Virus record (IMG/VR): IMGVR_UViG_3300034104_007004
Location: 1 to 52,567 of that record
Reading direction: 5' to 3' (one strand)
Origin: a virus
DNA: 52,567 bases
In this document: piece by piece, positions 36,313-45,286 of the stretch
Layout of the letters: each line of letters opens with the position of its first letter
Numbering within the stretch: position 1 is the first letter of the stretch
Program-made: the position numbers and the translations under genes
Notes under the pieces: generated by a model
What the model was told of the DNA's origin: nothing
The model's database searches: none
Seen by the model: only the letters and a program-made list of their open reading frames with translations

Positions 36313-37821
36313 TCAATTCAAACGAATATATTGATTAAGTACCTTTTGGTTGGCGTCATTAAGTGCGGTTAATACCTGAGCTACGGTAATACCGTCTTCT
36401 GTAACGGGGACGGGAGCTTCACCAGGGAACGCGTGGGTATGGGAAATAACGAATCTAACAATGAAATTAAGTAGTTCCAATAGTTCTTCCCCTCTGACCA
36501 TAGAAGATGTATTAGGACGAATATTAAAACCTATTTGTTCTTCATTGAACCCATATAATGAATTGTCAAAATTAATTTTTTCTTTGCCTGGTATTGATGA
36601 GAATTGTGATAGAAGATAAAGGTAGTTTGCCCCCATCAATCCATACGTTTCAGGAACCGCCGAATTAATTCTATCACGAAAAGATTGGATTACAAGTTGT
36701 AGGGGTTGACCTGTTTTGTTTTGTTCGATGATTAATCCCCACCCTCCTCGTTTATCGTTTGTGTTTAATTTAATACTTTGATATATGGCGGATAAATTAC
36801 TTTTTGTGAAAGAATCCGTGGATGTTTTCATCAAATTATAATTCAGTGGAGTTGGTCTGAAGAAAATTGGGAACCTGTCTTCCAACACATTAAACAACAC
36901 TACTCCAGTCTTGGTTTTTAATTTTGAATTACAAGTATCAATAAATCCATTAATAAAATTTATTGTGGAAACTTGGTCTAAATTACTAAAGTTCTCTTGA
37001 GCAACAATCAGTTTCAAATTCTCCACATTTGAATCCACTTTAAGATTGTCTGAGGTTGTGAGTGGAGATGGAAGTAATCTGTATAATCTTACCGAACCAT
37101 TAAAGACGGGGGGAGAAAGTTGTGTTTCAGGATTGGTAAGGTCATATTCAATCAAGAATTTTACCTGTACGTTTTTGACACTAACTTGACCTTGTTTTTG
37201 AAGGGCACCAAAACTGACTTTTTGTTGTAGTTTTGAGAGTTGAAGGAATGCTCGATTGGGGTTGGCAATGGGGGATACACCGTTTCTAAGTTGTCCTTGA
37301 AATCTTGACGCTCTCAAGAGAACCTCATCCTCTTTTACAATCATATCCGCACTTCCACGACCCATGATTGCTTTATCACTGGGTTCAGGAAACACTCCCC
37401 TACTTCGAGTATCTTTGTAACTTCCGTCTAAGTTTCTAATAAAGGTCGCCCCCGAAATTTGCAGACCATTAATATCGGTATATTTTTGTTCTTGATTGTA
37501 ATCTTCTTGACCAATATTTTGTATCCTTGAAAATGGGGCTTGAACGTAATATCTGTTAAGAAATGGCGCATCCGAATTGTGATAGTAAACCTGTACTAAT
37601 TCATCAATTTGAGGTACGGAGTAAACAAAGATTGGAAGTAGCGAGTTGAAAACAAATGGGTCGTTGTCTTGCCATTTATCAAGAAGTTGATTGAAACCAT
37701 TACCAGCACCTAACTGGATTGCGGCAATCCTATCTGTGATGACTTGGATTCGACATCTTCCTAAATTAAGAGGGTCTTGGTTATCTACAACCTTACCATA
37801 AAACCAATTACGCTCCGCCAT
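36313..37821 (-). CDS. baseplate hub/spike-like protein with N-terminal OB-fold (gp5/VgrG-like)
   Basis: In this 502-residue protein the first ~120 residues read NWFYGKVVDNQDPLNLGRCRIQVI. This is the 'x-G-x-V-x-x-x-x-D-P-x-x-x-G-R-x-x-V' pattern of the OB-fold at the base of T4 gp5 and VgrG spikes. A later segment (FVFNSLLPIFVYSVPQIDELVQVYY) corresponds to the P-[LIV]-x-PxxGxxVxVxF strand. No lysozyme domain follows; the remainder is unassigned. It is expected at the baseplate centre, guiding tube and tip. It overlaps the 37808 gene by 14 nt. Confidence 0.75.
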   Translation of the reverse strand: MAERNWFYGKVVDNQDPLNLGRCRIQVITDRIAAIQLGAGNGFNQLLDKWQDNDPFVFNSLLPIFVYSVPQIDELVQVYYHNSDAPFLNRYYVQAPFSRIQNIGQEDYNQEQKYTDINGLQISGATFIRNLDGSYKDTRSRGVFPEPSDKAIMGRGSADMIVKEDEVLLRASRFQGQLRNGVSPIANPNRAFLQLSKLQQKVSFGALQKQGQVSVKNVQVKFLIEYDLTNPETQLSPPVFNGSVRLYRLLPSPLTTSDNLKVDSNVENLKLIVAQENFSNLDQVSTINFINGFIDTCNSKLKTKTGVVLFNVLEDRFPIFFRPTPLNYNLMKTSTDSFTKSNLSAIYQSIKLNTNDKRGGWGLIIEQNKTGQPLQLVIQSFRDRINSAVPETYGLMGANYLYLLSQFSSIPGKEKINFDNSLYGFNEEQIGFNIRPNTSSMVRGEELLELLNFIVRFVISHTHAFPGEAPVPVTEDGITVAQVLTALNDANQKVLNQYIRLN

Positions 37822-38020
37822 TTCGATTTTGATATTCTTTCAATATCCTATTGTAAAGTTCTTCAATTTTATCCAAATAAAAACTCATCCCAATGATTGA
37901 GTTTTTAATTTCTTCAAACTCTTGAGAAAGTTTATCCATACTCTCCTCAAGTTTGGTGTTTGGTATCTTGTCTACGTTGACGGCGTTTTCCTGTATTACT
38001 TTAAATTCTTCTTGTGTCAT
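37808..38020 (-). CDS. small coiled-coil protein, 70 aa
   Basis: The likely ATG is at 38020 (MTQEEFKVIQENAV), 1 nt after the upstream stop; a longer frame to 38062 would run into the 38022-40166 gene. The product is one long charged helix with heptad-like Leu/Ile spacing, fit for a coiled coil. It overlaps the next gene (hub) by 14 nt. It may be a small baseplate or assembly protein; there is no family evidence. Confidence 0.6.
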   Translation of the reverse strand: MTQEEFKVIQENAVNVDKIPNTKLEESMDKLSQEFEEIKNSIIGMSFYLDKIEELYNRILKEYQNRNGGA

Positions 38021-38021
38021 A

Positions 38022-40166
38022 TTATGTCGCTTTACCAAATATTTCAACATAGCCACCAGCAACAGGGGGTGTTATACCAAAGGCTTGAAGTTTTCCGTTA
38101 GCCAAGAACTCATCGTATGTTCCACCGGTCTGTGCTATTAGGAATTGTACCATTTTATTGGGTGAACCATCGGGTAGAGGTCCCGTCGGAATTCCGTATT
38201 TTTGCATGATTTGAATTGACCTTAAAACCGCTCGTTCTGAAGATATACCTGGTAATCCCTTGGATAGAAAAAGAAGTTCTCGACTTATGCCTGGACTAAG
38301 TGGGATGTTTCTTGAAATAAGTTTTAAAATCTTTTGTATTTGAGCAACCAAAGACCTACACTCTCGATAACTCGTGAAAGTATCTATCACAAATTCACCA
38401 ACTTCTAAAAGAGAGCTCACCATTAAAACATACTTGTTTCTTGTAGATTTGTATATGTCTCTTAGAATTGTTTTGATTAATCTTAGTAGTTCCTTTTTCA
38501 AAATCTCAAAAAGAATTTCTAAAAATAATTCCAAAATTCTTCCTACAACACCAAACACAAACTTTTTAAATTTCTTAACAAAATCAACTCCGCTTAAAAC
38601 TTGTTGGTTTATTTGACTATTCAAATTATTTGCCTGACCAATTTGTGTATTAGTTTGTTGTACAACTTGGTTCCCCTGAACTACGATATTGTTGGCAAAC
38701 CCCAAAACTTGGTTTTGTATAACTTGTTGAAAAGTTAAAATCGGTAATAGATGTTTAGGTGTTAGAACAGAGGTAATGATGGCGTTTTGAAATTTGTCCA
38801 ATAAATCTTGGTTAAATGGGTTTTGTAAATCTATCGTTGGTCTTAAAGTATCTTGAGCCCATTTTTCCGGAATAGAATCCAATATTCTTTCCATTTCAGA
38901 AACTTGTTCCTCAATAGTAAGATTTTCTAAACGGTCCCCCAAATCAATCAATTGGTCCTGAAGTGAATCATTATCAACAGGTAGTTTGATATTATCACAC
39001 TCCACGTATTCTACAACGTTGTTTTTAAAGTTGTTTGCGGTTTGATTAATAAATCGTTCATCTTGTTCTGTAAATTCGAAAAATTGGTCATCAACCACAT
39101 CAAGTTCGGATAGTTTTGCAGTACCTGCGACATCTATTTCTGACTCTCCACCCTCACATCTTCCTAAGATTCTATTGATTATAAGATTTAGTCTTGTTTG
39201 ACCTTCAATTTGATTGATTGAAAGAGAATTATTCAAAGTACAAACAGTTAAATTTAACAAATTACCCAATAATGTTTTTGCATCAAACATTTTTAGGGTT
39301 TTATAATAATCAATTAAAGATTGTCCAATAGTATTGGCTGAGTAGATTAAAGGACTACCAGGGGGAGGTGTTATAGGAGAACCACTTCTGTCTAATAAGA
39401 ATACTCTAAAGTAGTCCCCTTGTACTTGATTCTCGTTTGTTGGGGAGTACTTGATATCAAAAATGTTTTGTTGTGAAACTCCGTCGTATGGAACACCAAA
39501 TTGGTCTTTAAAAGATGTATTGTTGTTTTCAATACGTTCCCTAAGTTCAAAATTCATTGGAAACTTTTCGGGTTGACCTCCGTAGTTAATATACTGAGTT
39601 AGACTTCCAATCTGTTTTTTCTCGTAATAGATTTTTCCGAGTTTTGATGTTGTCTTTAACTTTAAAGACCCGCTCCAATCTATGTCTTGAATGCGAACAT
39701 AAACCCCTTCTTGTGGGCCTAAATCACCCAAGGATGGTATGGTTTGTAATGTTATTTGACTAATCGCTTTGTATGTTTGTTCTTGTGAACACCCTAAGAC
39801 TTTAAAGGCTTCTTCAGCAACTATTTGACCAACTTTAGGTTCAAGTTTCAATGCTGACTCTAAAAAAATTTTCCTAATTTCTTTCAAAGACTCGGGTCCT
39901 TTACCTTTAGTCGCTCCAATCAGTTTAATTAACTCGTTATATGATGTTGGAGTATTCCTTTGAAATCGTTTTTGTTGTTCGGCAATCTTATTGAGTTGTG
40001 TCGCGTAGATTCCCGTATATTGAGCTTGTGAATTTCCTTGTAGTTTTTGAGTATCAACCTCACTTTGTGAAACGGCGTTATAAGCTTGGAGAGCTGATAT
40101 TTGACTATCAATATCTTTGTAGCTCTGAGCAATGTCGGTTGATTGAAGAAAATCTTTTAAAGGCAT
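38022..40166 (-). CDS. large tail/baseplate protein, 714 aa
   Basis: The N-terminus (MPLKDFLQSTDIAQSY) is helical, residues ~130-300 are beta-rich, and residues ~470-600 include a long helical stretch with many Leu/Ile/Lys (FVFGVVGRILELFLEILFEI). This stretch looks like a packed helical bundle or a membrane-active segment rather than a single transmembrane helix. No enzyme motif is visible. It is flanked by the small 40168 gene and the coiled-coil and hub genes in one operon, so it is a candidate baseplate wedge or tape-like component. Family unknown. Confidence 0.6.
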   Translation of the reverse strand: MPLKDFLQSTDIAQSYKDIDSQISALQAYNAVSQSEVDTQKLQGNSQAQYTGIYATQLNKIAEQQKRFQRNTPTSYNELIKLIGATKGKGPESLKEIRKIFLESALKLEPKVGQIVAEEAFKVLGCSQEQTYKAISQITLQTIPSLGDLGPQEGVYVRIQDIDWSGSLKLKTTSKLGKIYYEKKQIGSLTQYINYGGQPEKFPMNFELRERIENNNTSFKDQFGVPYDGVSQQNIFDIKYSPTNENQVQGDYFRVFLLDRSGSPITPPPGSPLIYSANTIGQSLIDYYKTLKMFDAKTLLGNLLNLTVCTLNNSLSINQIEGQTRLNLIINRILGRCEGGESEIDVAGTAKLSELDVVDDQFFEFTEQDERFINQTANNFKNNVVEYVECDNIKLPVDNDSLQDQLIDLGDRLENLTIEEQVSEMERILDSIPEKWAQDTLRPTIDLQNPFNQDLLDKFQNAIITSVLTPKHLLPILTFQQVIQNQVLGFANNIVVQGNQVVQQTNTQIGQANNLNSQINQQVLSGVDFVKKFKKFVFGVVGRILELFLEILFEILKKELLRLIKTILRDIYKSTRNKYVLMVSSLLEVGEFVIDTFTSYRECRSLVAQIQKILKLISRNIPLSPGISRELLFLSKGLPGISSERAVLRSIQIMQKYGIPTGPLPDGSPNKMVQFLIAQTGGTYDEFLANGKLQAFGITPPVAGGYVEIFGKAT

Positions 40167-40167
40167 T

Positions 40168-40536
40168 TTACTTCATTTTGTATGTGGGTTCATCATCCAC
40201 ATTTGAGTCTTTGTCAATGAGTGAATTTATCAAGTCGTCGTCTAAATCTGACAAACTAAAATTATCTTGTTTGCTGTTTGATTTTTCCCAAATACTTGAC
40301 TGAAGTTTTGAAAGGGTTAATTTTTTTTCGACACAATCATTGATTACTCTTTGTTGTTTTTCGATAACAGGACCAATCGACTTCATGTCTTCAGGTTCCT
40401 TCATCATTGAAATCATCTTGTTTTGAATCCTTATTGCAGTATTTCTTTGTTCTACAAGTTCATTATAGATTTCCTGCATCAAGGATAAGATGGAATCCTT
40501 CGTGAAATTAATTTCTTTTTTTTGCGGTCTTGGCAT
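40168..40536 (-). CDS. hypothetical coiled-coil protein, 122 aa
   Basis: A helical, charged protein (SILSLMQEIYNELVEQRNTA region) with an acidic C-terminal tail (DLDDDLINSLIDKDSN). A TATTTATT box lies 3 nt before the ATG, so it heads the tail operon that continues to 36313. It ends 1 nt before the 40166 start. It may be a small tail or assembly chaperone; no homologue recognised. Confidence 0.62.
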   Translation of the reverse strand: MPRPQKKEINFTKDSILSLMQEIYNELVEQRNTAIRIQNKMISMMKEPEDMKSIGPVIEKQQRVINDCVEKKLTLSKLQSSIWEKSNSKQDNFSLSDLDDDLINSLIDKDSNVDDEPTYKMK

Positions 40537-40539
40537 ATT

Positions 40540-40547
40540 AATAAATA
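40540..40547 (-). promoter_or_regulatory. TATTTATT box 3 nt before the tail operon
   Basis: TATTTATT on the minus strand, then AAT and the ATG at 40536. It also lies just after the stop of the sigma factor gene. Confidence 0.55.
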
Positions 40548-40573
40548 TTTTGAACCACGAAACCCAAAATTTT

Positions 40574-41320
40574 TTAGTCCTTCATTTTAGTTTGGACTAA
40601 AAGATAAAGTTTTTTGAACTTTTTCATGGAGTTTCGTATTTCTTTTGTTGTTAAGTTTGTCATCTCTCTCAATGACAAAAGAATGATGTTTTTATTGAAT
40701 TTGTTATTGTCAGTACCAGCAAAAATTGAATCGTAATTTTCAAATAGGTCAATTAGAGCATATCCAAGTTTCTTTTCACTTTCTGAAAGATTTTCGTTTG
40801 CAATAAAATTTTTCAAATCGGAAAGATATGTGTTAATTAATAAATCGGTCTCAACAACGTCAATATCAATTTCATATGTCAGGTCAGGTCTTTCCTCAAG
40901 ACTTGAAGAAATATCTTCGTAGGAAATTTTACGATTAGTTTCTTTTTGGTCTTTAATGATTTGACCCATCAAATAATTTTTACAAATTGTACCAAAGTAT
41001 GAATACGCCTTTTTATTTTTGTCGGGTTTAAACTTATCTACTTTGGTCATCAGGAAAGAATGTGTATCCACATTAATTTCTCTAAAATCCATATCTTTCC
41101 TATACAACTTGTACCTCCGAATAATCGAAGATATCATCTTATCTAAAGGACCTCGTAAAAATTGGTTGTAAATTTTATTTTTTTCTTCGTAGGATTCGGC
41201 GATAAGAAAGGCTCTTACAGCCTCCTCCTCACGCACATCAAAATAATTAGTTGTAGTTGCTTTCCTACCCCTTTTTTTTGATGTGACATCTTCGGTTTGT
41301 GCCGTTAAAGCCTCAATCAT
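40574..41320 (-). CDS. late sigma factor (T4 gp55-like)
   Basis: This 248-residue protein resembles sigma-70 region 2 in its central part: RRYKLYRKDMDFREINVDTH, then KFKPDKNKKAYSYFGTICKN and YLMGQIIKDQ. The KAxSYFxxxxKNxLxxQ pattern is typical of gp55-type late sigma factors of T4-like phages. They recognise only a -10-like box and work with a sliding clamp. The DNA-binding region 4 of ordinary sigma factors is not evident. I infer that its box is the TATTTATW motif found before virion genes here. It overlaps the upstream GT gene by 1 nt. Confidence 0.85.
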   Translation of the reverse strand: MIEALTAQTEDVTSKKRGRKATTTNYFDVREEEAVRAFLIAESYEEKNKIYNQFLRGPLDKMISSIIRRYKLYRKDMDFREINVDTHSFLMTKVDKFKPDKNKKAYSYFGTICKNYLMGQIIKDQKETNRKISYEDISSSLEERPDLTYEIDIDVVETDLLINTYLSDLKNFIANENLSESEKKLGYALIDLFENYDSIFAGTDNNKFNKNIILLSLREMTNLTTKEIRNSMKKFKKLYLLVQTKMKD

Positions 41321-42126
41321 TAAACATTTTCTGAAGTATAATTTATGGTTCTATCGTCTCTAAAAAAGTATTCTTTTTTTGCCGTTTGTACCCAAAACTT
41401 TACTTCGTCATCGACCATTCTTTCTCCACCAAACTTATAGTTCCAAAACACCGAGCCTTCTCTCATATTCGTATGTTTATATCCCAAACGAGGGATAGTC
41501 ATGATGTTTACTGAATTATATGTAAGTCTCAGTAGAAACTCGTAGACAAAGGTAAGTTTGATACTTGATTTAAAACCACCAAAATCATCATAAACAGTTT
41601 TTTGAAAGACCATACCTGATGTTTGGAAGTTTTGATAATCTTGTAAAACATCATTTGTTAAAATACCCATTTCTTGTGAGAAGTTAGCGGCAAATACTGC
41701 TTCATTGGTGAAACCAGCAAAAACTCCTTTTTCATCGGTGTCCACTACTACTGGTAAAAACGCCTGAACTTCAGGAAAAAACTCGATATATTTTTGGACG
41801 TTATCAAACCAAATATTGGCATATTCATCATCAAATTCAAACAACGAGACCCATTTTGTGGTTGATTGTTCAATACCAAAATTAACTTGAGTACTGTAAC
41901 TTGGTTCTTTATTCCAAACAACAGTTCTAACATTTAATTCACCAAAATCATAAGATTCCAAATATGAATTTAGTTGTTCTTCTACAGTTGCTACAATCAA
42001 CAACTCTTGTACTTGAACTTTTTGGTTTTTGATTGACCCAATTGCTTTAGTAAAATACTCATCAAAATCTTTCGCTAAAGAAGATTTGATTGGTAGGATA
42101 ATTGTTAAGTCTAATTTGTTACTCAT
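41320..42126 (-). CDS. family-2-like glycosyltransferase
   Basis: In this 268-residue protein the N-terminus LDLTIILPIKSSLAKDFDEYF is the first strand and nucleotide-binding loop of GT-A enzymes. WVSLFEFDDEY near residue 93 provides the acidic metal-binding motif. The later YKHTNMREGS lies where GT2 enzymes bind the acceptor. It should transfer a sugar from a nucleotide sugar in the cytoplasm. It overlaps the sigma factor gene by 1 nt and follows the 42130 gene by 3 nt, at the promoter-distal end of the glycan cluster. Confidence 0.78.
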   Translation of the reverse strand: MSNKLDLTIILPIKSSLAKDFDEYFTKAIGSIKNQKVQVQELLIVATVEEQLNSYLESYDFGELNVRTVVWNKEPSYSTQVNFGIEQSTTKWVSLFEFDDEYANIWFDNVQKYIEFFPEVQAFLPVVVDTDEKGVFAGFTNEAVFAANFSQEMGILTNDVLQDYQNFQTSGMVFQKTVYDDFGGFKSSIKLTFVYEFLLRLTYNSVNIMTIPRLGYKHTNMREGSVFWNYKFGGERMVDDEVKFWVQTAKKEYFFRDDRTINYTSENV

Positions 42127-42129
42127 AAC

Positions 42130-43185
42130 TTATTCAGAAAATTTAGATATTTGTTCTTCCATAGAAGACGCTCTATTGTTTAGGTAGGATTCAAAAAGTT
42201 CGATAACTTTTGCTTCGTATTGTTCACGAGTTTGAAGCGAATCCGCGGTGTTTTTGATATTTGTGTAAACCTCTTCAGAGATGTTGTCCTCTAACCAATT
42301 CTGTGACCAATCTGCTAAAAGTTCAGGAAGAATAATTTCATCTTTGACCCAAATACCATTGTTTTCATTCATCCAAGAAGGAACTAATTCAGGCTGAATA
42401 CCAATTACAGGTACGCCAACTTTCATTGATTCCAATGGGAATGTACCATAGGCACTTTTCCTATCAATCCAAACCGAAACAAAACACTCTTTAAGCGCAT
42501 CCGCGAATTGTTCTTCAGTCAAACCTCTCATGTCTCTAAATGTAAACCAACGATATTGTGGGAAACGAAGGTAGAATGTTTTGATTAAGTTGACAGTGTC
42601 TTCTTGTTCTCTCGAATGAACTCCAATTATTGGCATTGGAGGTAAAGTTCTTTTTTGAAACTTGTCAGAAATGTAGGGTTCAATGACATCATATGAAATG
42701 TTTCTAAAAACACGAGTAATGTATTCTTTTTGTTTTTCAGATGTGGTAATACATTTTAAAAACCCATATTGATTCCAAGTTTGACCTGGTTGGAGAGTCT
42801 CTAACATGTGAGCATATTGTTGTGTCAATACGATTTTAGCACAAGGGAGGGACTTTACTTGGTCCATCATAAACGCAAAAATCTCAGGTACAACTAAAAA
42901 ATCATCAGGAGTTACTTCAATTTTTTGACCTTCGATGGATTGATGTGGAAGTTCAGTCATATACTCTTGACCCATCCAACTACCAACACCGTTGTAATCT
43001 TTTTTTTCGTGTAAAACTACAACGTTGAATCCATTTTTATGAAGTGTTAATGCCATGTCGTATATGTATCTGATAGAGGCTTTGGCGTTACCTTTGGTAT
43101 CATGAATAAAAAAGAGAAATTTAGATTTTTTCTCCCTCAAATTTTGAATAGAATTTTTTACTTTTGAAATTTGTTCAGAATCCAT
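42130..43185 (-). CDS. GT-B glycosyltransferase
   Basis: In this 351-residue protein an N-terminal Rossmann-like domain starts at KFLFFIHDTKGNAKAS. The C-terminal half contains PMPIIGVHSR and YGTFPLESMKVGVPVIGIQPE, the typical GT4 donor-site motif (E-x7-E-like loop with GxPVI). It should transfer sugars from UDP-, GDP- or dTDP-sugars to a phage or host glycan. It starts 1 nt before the small 43187 gene and is in the same operon as the sugar genes further upstream. Confidence 0.8.
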   Translation of the reverse strand: MDSEQISKVKNSIQNLREKKSKFLFFIHDTKGNAKASIRYIYDMALTLHKNGFNVVVLHEKKDYNGVGSWMGQEYMTELPHQSIEGQKIEVTPDDFLVVPEIFAFMMDQVKSLPCAKIVLTQQYAHMLETLQPGQTWNQYGFLKCITTSEKQKEYITRVFRNISYDVIEPYISDKFQKRTLPPMPIIGVHSREQEDTVNLIKTFYLRFPQYRWFTFRDMRGLTEEQFADALKECFVSVWIDRKSAYGTFPLESMKVGVPVIGIQPELVPSWMNENNGIWVKDEIILPELLADWSQNWLEDNISEEVYTNIKNTADSLQTREQYEAKVIELFESYLNNRASSMEEQISKFSE

Positions 43186-43186
43186 T

Positions 43187-43462
43187 TCAATAATGATTAA
43201 TTAAGTTTTTATTTAGTAGTGAGTTGAAAGCAAGTTTAAAAGGTATTGAAGCATCAAAATTTTTCAAGCCCAATTTTTCGTCGTTCACTTCATTTTCCAT
43301 CATTACGACGTCTAACATAAGTTTGACAAGTTCAAATTTGATTACGTTGATTTTTTGTTCTGAAGAACCTGAAAACTCAGTTTCTGTCAAATCTTTCATA
43401 TCTATGTACTTTTCGATGGCATCAAAATCGATAAAGTAAGTTTCATTAAAAACTTGTAACAT
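43187..43462 (-). CDS. hypothetical protein, 91 aa
   Basis: A small acidic helical protein (KYIDMKDLTETEFSG; KINVIKFELVKLMLDVVM) that overlaps the 43446 gene by 17 nt and precedes the glycosyltransferase by 1 nt. No membrane segment or motif. The short gap and overlap show that it is translated as part of the operon. It may be a small phage-conserved assembly or regulatory protein, but I see no evidence for either. Confidence 0.62.
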   Translation of the reverse strand: MLQVFNETYFIDFDAIEKYIDMKDLTETEFSGSSEQKINVIKFELVKLMLDVVMMENEVNDEKLGLKNFDASIPFKLAFNSLLNKNLINHY

Positions 43463-44054
43463 TCAATTTTTTTATTGTTTCGTTTAAATCCTTAAACTCT
43501 TTTATTGTAAATTCTTTTTGAATTTCTGTATTGTATGCAGATTCGAATTTTATTACTTTTTTGTTTTCAGGATGGTTTAATAATAAGTCGGGACTTGCCG
43601 TAAGTAAAACATCTACCTCATCCCACATAGAATCTATAGTAATTTTACTATAAAATTTTACCTTTTCTACTTGGCAACCAAACTTTGATAGAAAAAATAA
43701 AGTTGCAGGTTTAGATTTTCCAATCTCATCCGATACGATTAGTATTTCATGTTGGTCACGATTTTTAACATAAAATTCATTAAAGTCGACAAATGTACTC
43801 ATTTCAACCGATGGTGAGTGTGCAAAAATCTCCATACAATGTTCAGTGTATAAAAAATCGTAAACTTCATCCTCGTTTTGAAATTTCAAATGTTGGGAAA
43901 GATTTAAAGAGGTAATATCGGAAATAATACCATATTCGAAGTCACCCTCTTTTTTCTCAATCAAAGGGTTGTCAATATACCATTTTTCATACACCTGTAA
44001 AATTTTGGTGATGGTATCTCGTAGTACCCCGTTAATTTCAATTCCTACCTTCAT
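43446..44054 (-). CDS. HAD-like nucleotidase/phosphatase-fold protein
   Basis: In this 202-residue protein the N-terminus MKVGIEINGVLRDT resembles HAD motif I but with Glu/Asn in place of the two aspartates. ILIVSDEIGKSKPATLFFL supplies a motif II/III-like strand with Ser and Lys, and DEVDVLLTASPDLL resembles motif IV. The loss of the DxD nucleophile suggests a degenerate, perhaps non-catalytic member. It overlaps PhoH by 17 nt. The assignment is by fold resemblance only. Confidence 0.6.
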   Translation of the reverse strand: MKVGIEINGVLRDTITKILQVYEKWYIDNPLIEKKEGDFEYGIISDITSLNLSQHLKFQNEDEVYDFLYTEHCMEIFAHSPSVEMSTFVDFNEFYVKNRDQHEILIVSDEIGKSKPATLFFLSKFGCQVEKVKFYSKITIDSMWDEVDVLLTASPDLLLNHPENKKVIKFESAYNTEIQKEFTIKEFKDLNETIKKLNVTSF

Positions 44055-44784
44055 TTGTATTGATGTATCTTTGTAAAATTTTTGTGATTAAAGGATTACG
44101 AACAATATCGGCATCTTTAAATTCATGAACCCCAATTTGTTCCATGTTACCAAACCTTTTAATTGCGTCAAAAAGTCCTGATTGTGTTTTGTCCTTATAT
44201 CTATCGGTTTGGTCAATATCACCTGAAATAAAAAATTTTGAGTTGAACCCGATACGAGTTAATAAAAGTTTCATTTGATTGGGAGATGAATTTTGTGCTT
44301 CTTCGAAAAGAAGGATAGAATTATCAATATTCATACCTCTCATGTACGCAAGTGCGAAAACCTCAATGACCTCCAAATCTTTTAGTCGTTCCCGTACATC
44401 CTTACCAATAATTTTATTAAGAAGATAATATGTGGGGAAAATATATGGGTCCAATTTTTCTTCAACATTACCAGGTAGTGAACCAAGTTTTTCTTCAGCT
44501 TCAACTGCGGGTCTTACGATGATAATTTTTTCATAGGGTGTATTAGGGTCTGCAATCAAATCAATTGCACACTTCATTGCAATATAACTTTTACCGACTC
44601 CCGCGGGACCTGAACAAATTGTTATTTGAGAATTATGAAGTTTTTCATAATATTCTTTTTGACTTACTGATAAAAATTTTTCTTTGGTTTTTCTTTTGAT
44701 AATCGAACTAATAATTTCTTTTTTAGAACGATATTGTTCGTCTCCGTTATTGGAGCTTCCGCTTTGGATGGGTCTCTTCTTCAT
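44038..44784 (-). CDS. phoH: PhoH-like ATPase
   Basis: In this 248-residue protein a P-loop GPAGVGKSY (~residue 58-66) and a Walker B-like ILLFEEAQN (~residue 157-165) are followed by a sensor region FISGDIDQTD. These are the motifs of PhoH, an ATP-binding protein related to the helicase superfamily I core that many phages carry. In bacteria it is linked to RNA metabolism and phosphate stress, but its activity in phage infection is unsettled. It is in the operon between the 44791 gene and the HAD-like gene, overlapping the latter by 17 nt. Confidence 0.92.
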   Translation of the reverse strand: MKKRPIQSGSSNNGDEQYRSKKEIISSIIKRKTKEKFLSVSQKEYYEKLHNSQITICSGPAGVGKSYIAMKCAIDLIADPNTPYEKIIIVRPAVEAEEKLGSLPGNVEEKLDPYIFPTYYLLNKIIGKDVRERLKDLEVIEVFALAYMRGMNIDNSILLFEEAQNSSPNQMKLLLTRIGFNSKFFISGDIDQTDRYKDKTQSGLFDAIKRFGNMEQIGVHEFKDADIVRNPLITKILQRYINTNEGRN

Positions 44785-44790
44785 TTAATA

Positions 44791-45285
44791 TTATTTAGTA
44801 CGTTCCCGAGTTTCATGGGGTGCTCCGAACTCTCTTTTGTATACGGTCTTCCCTCCGTCAGGACTTTCATAGATATAAATTTTTTCTGTTTTTGAAGTTT
44901 GAGTTTTATAATCCTCATAACTTTTTTGTTCCTTCAATTCCGAATTTGTCATTTGGTTTATTTTGTTTTTTAGTGAGAACCTCTCATCATTAGTATAGTA
45001 AACTAATCGCGCTAATTCTATAAATTCTGAGTCAAATCTTTGATTTTTTTCAAAAATCCTCAATTTATCTTCAACATCCCAAAGTTTAGAATTGACCTCA
45101 ATTAAAGAATCGTAAAGTTTTTTAATTTCAATATTCTCGAAATATACCTCAGAGATTTTGTTCAATTCATTATACTCTTTTTTTACCTCAAAGAGTTTAT
45201 TTTGGTCCTTAATATTTTTCTTTTTTACTTGGAGGATAGATAATTTATCAATAAGTTCTCCAACACTAACAGGTACTTGTATCAT
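44791..45285 (-). CDS. DUF6165-like protein of the glycan cluster
   Basis: The likely start is the ATG at 45285 (MIQVPVSVGELIDKLSIL), 1 nt after the upstream stop, giving 164 residues; a longer frame to 45348 would overlap the methyltransferase. The N-terminal motif IxVPVSxGELIDKLxIL is the hallmark of a small family seen in LPS and sugar clusters of bacteria and phages. Its role is not known. The remaining two-thirds is a charged coiled-coil-like helix with a basic tail. Confidence 0.7.
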   Translation of the reverse strand: MIQVPVSVGELIDKLSILQVKKKNIKDQNKLFEVKKEYNELNKISEVYFENIEIKKLYDSLIEVNSKLWDVEDKLRIFEKNQRFDSEFIELARLVYYTNDERFSLKNKINQMTNSELKEQKSYEDYKTQTSKTEKIYIYESPDGGKTVYKREFGAPHETRERTK

Positions 45286-45286
45286 G

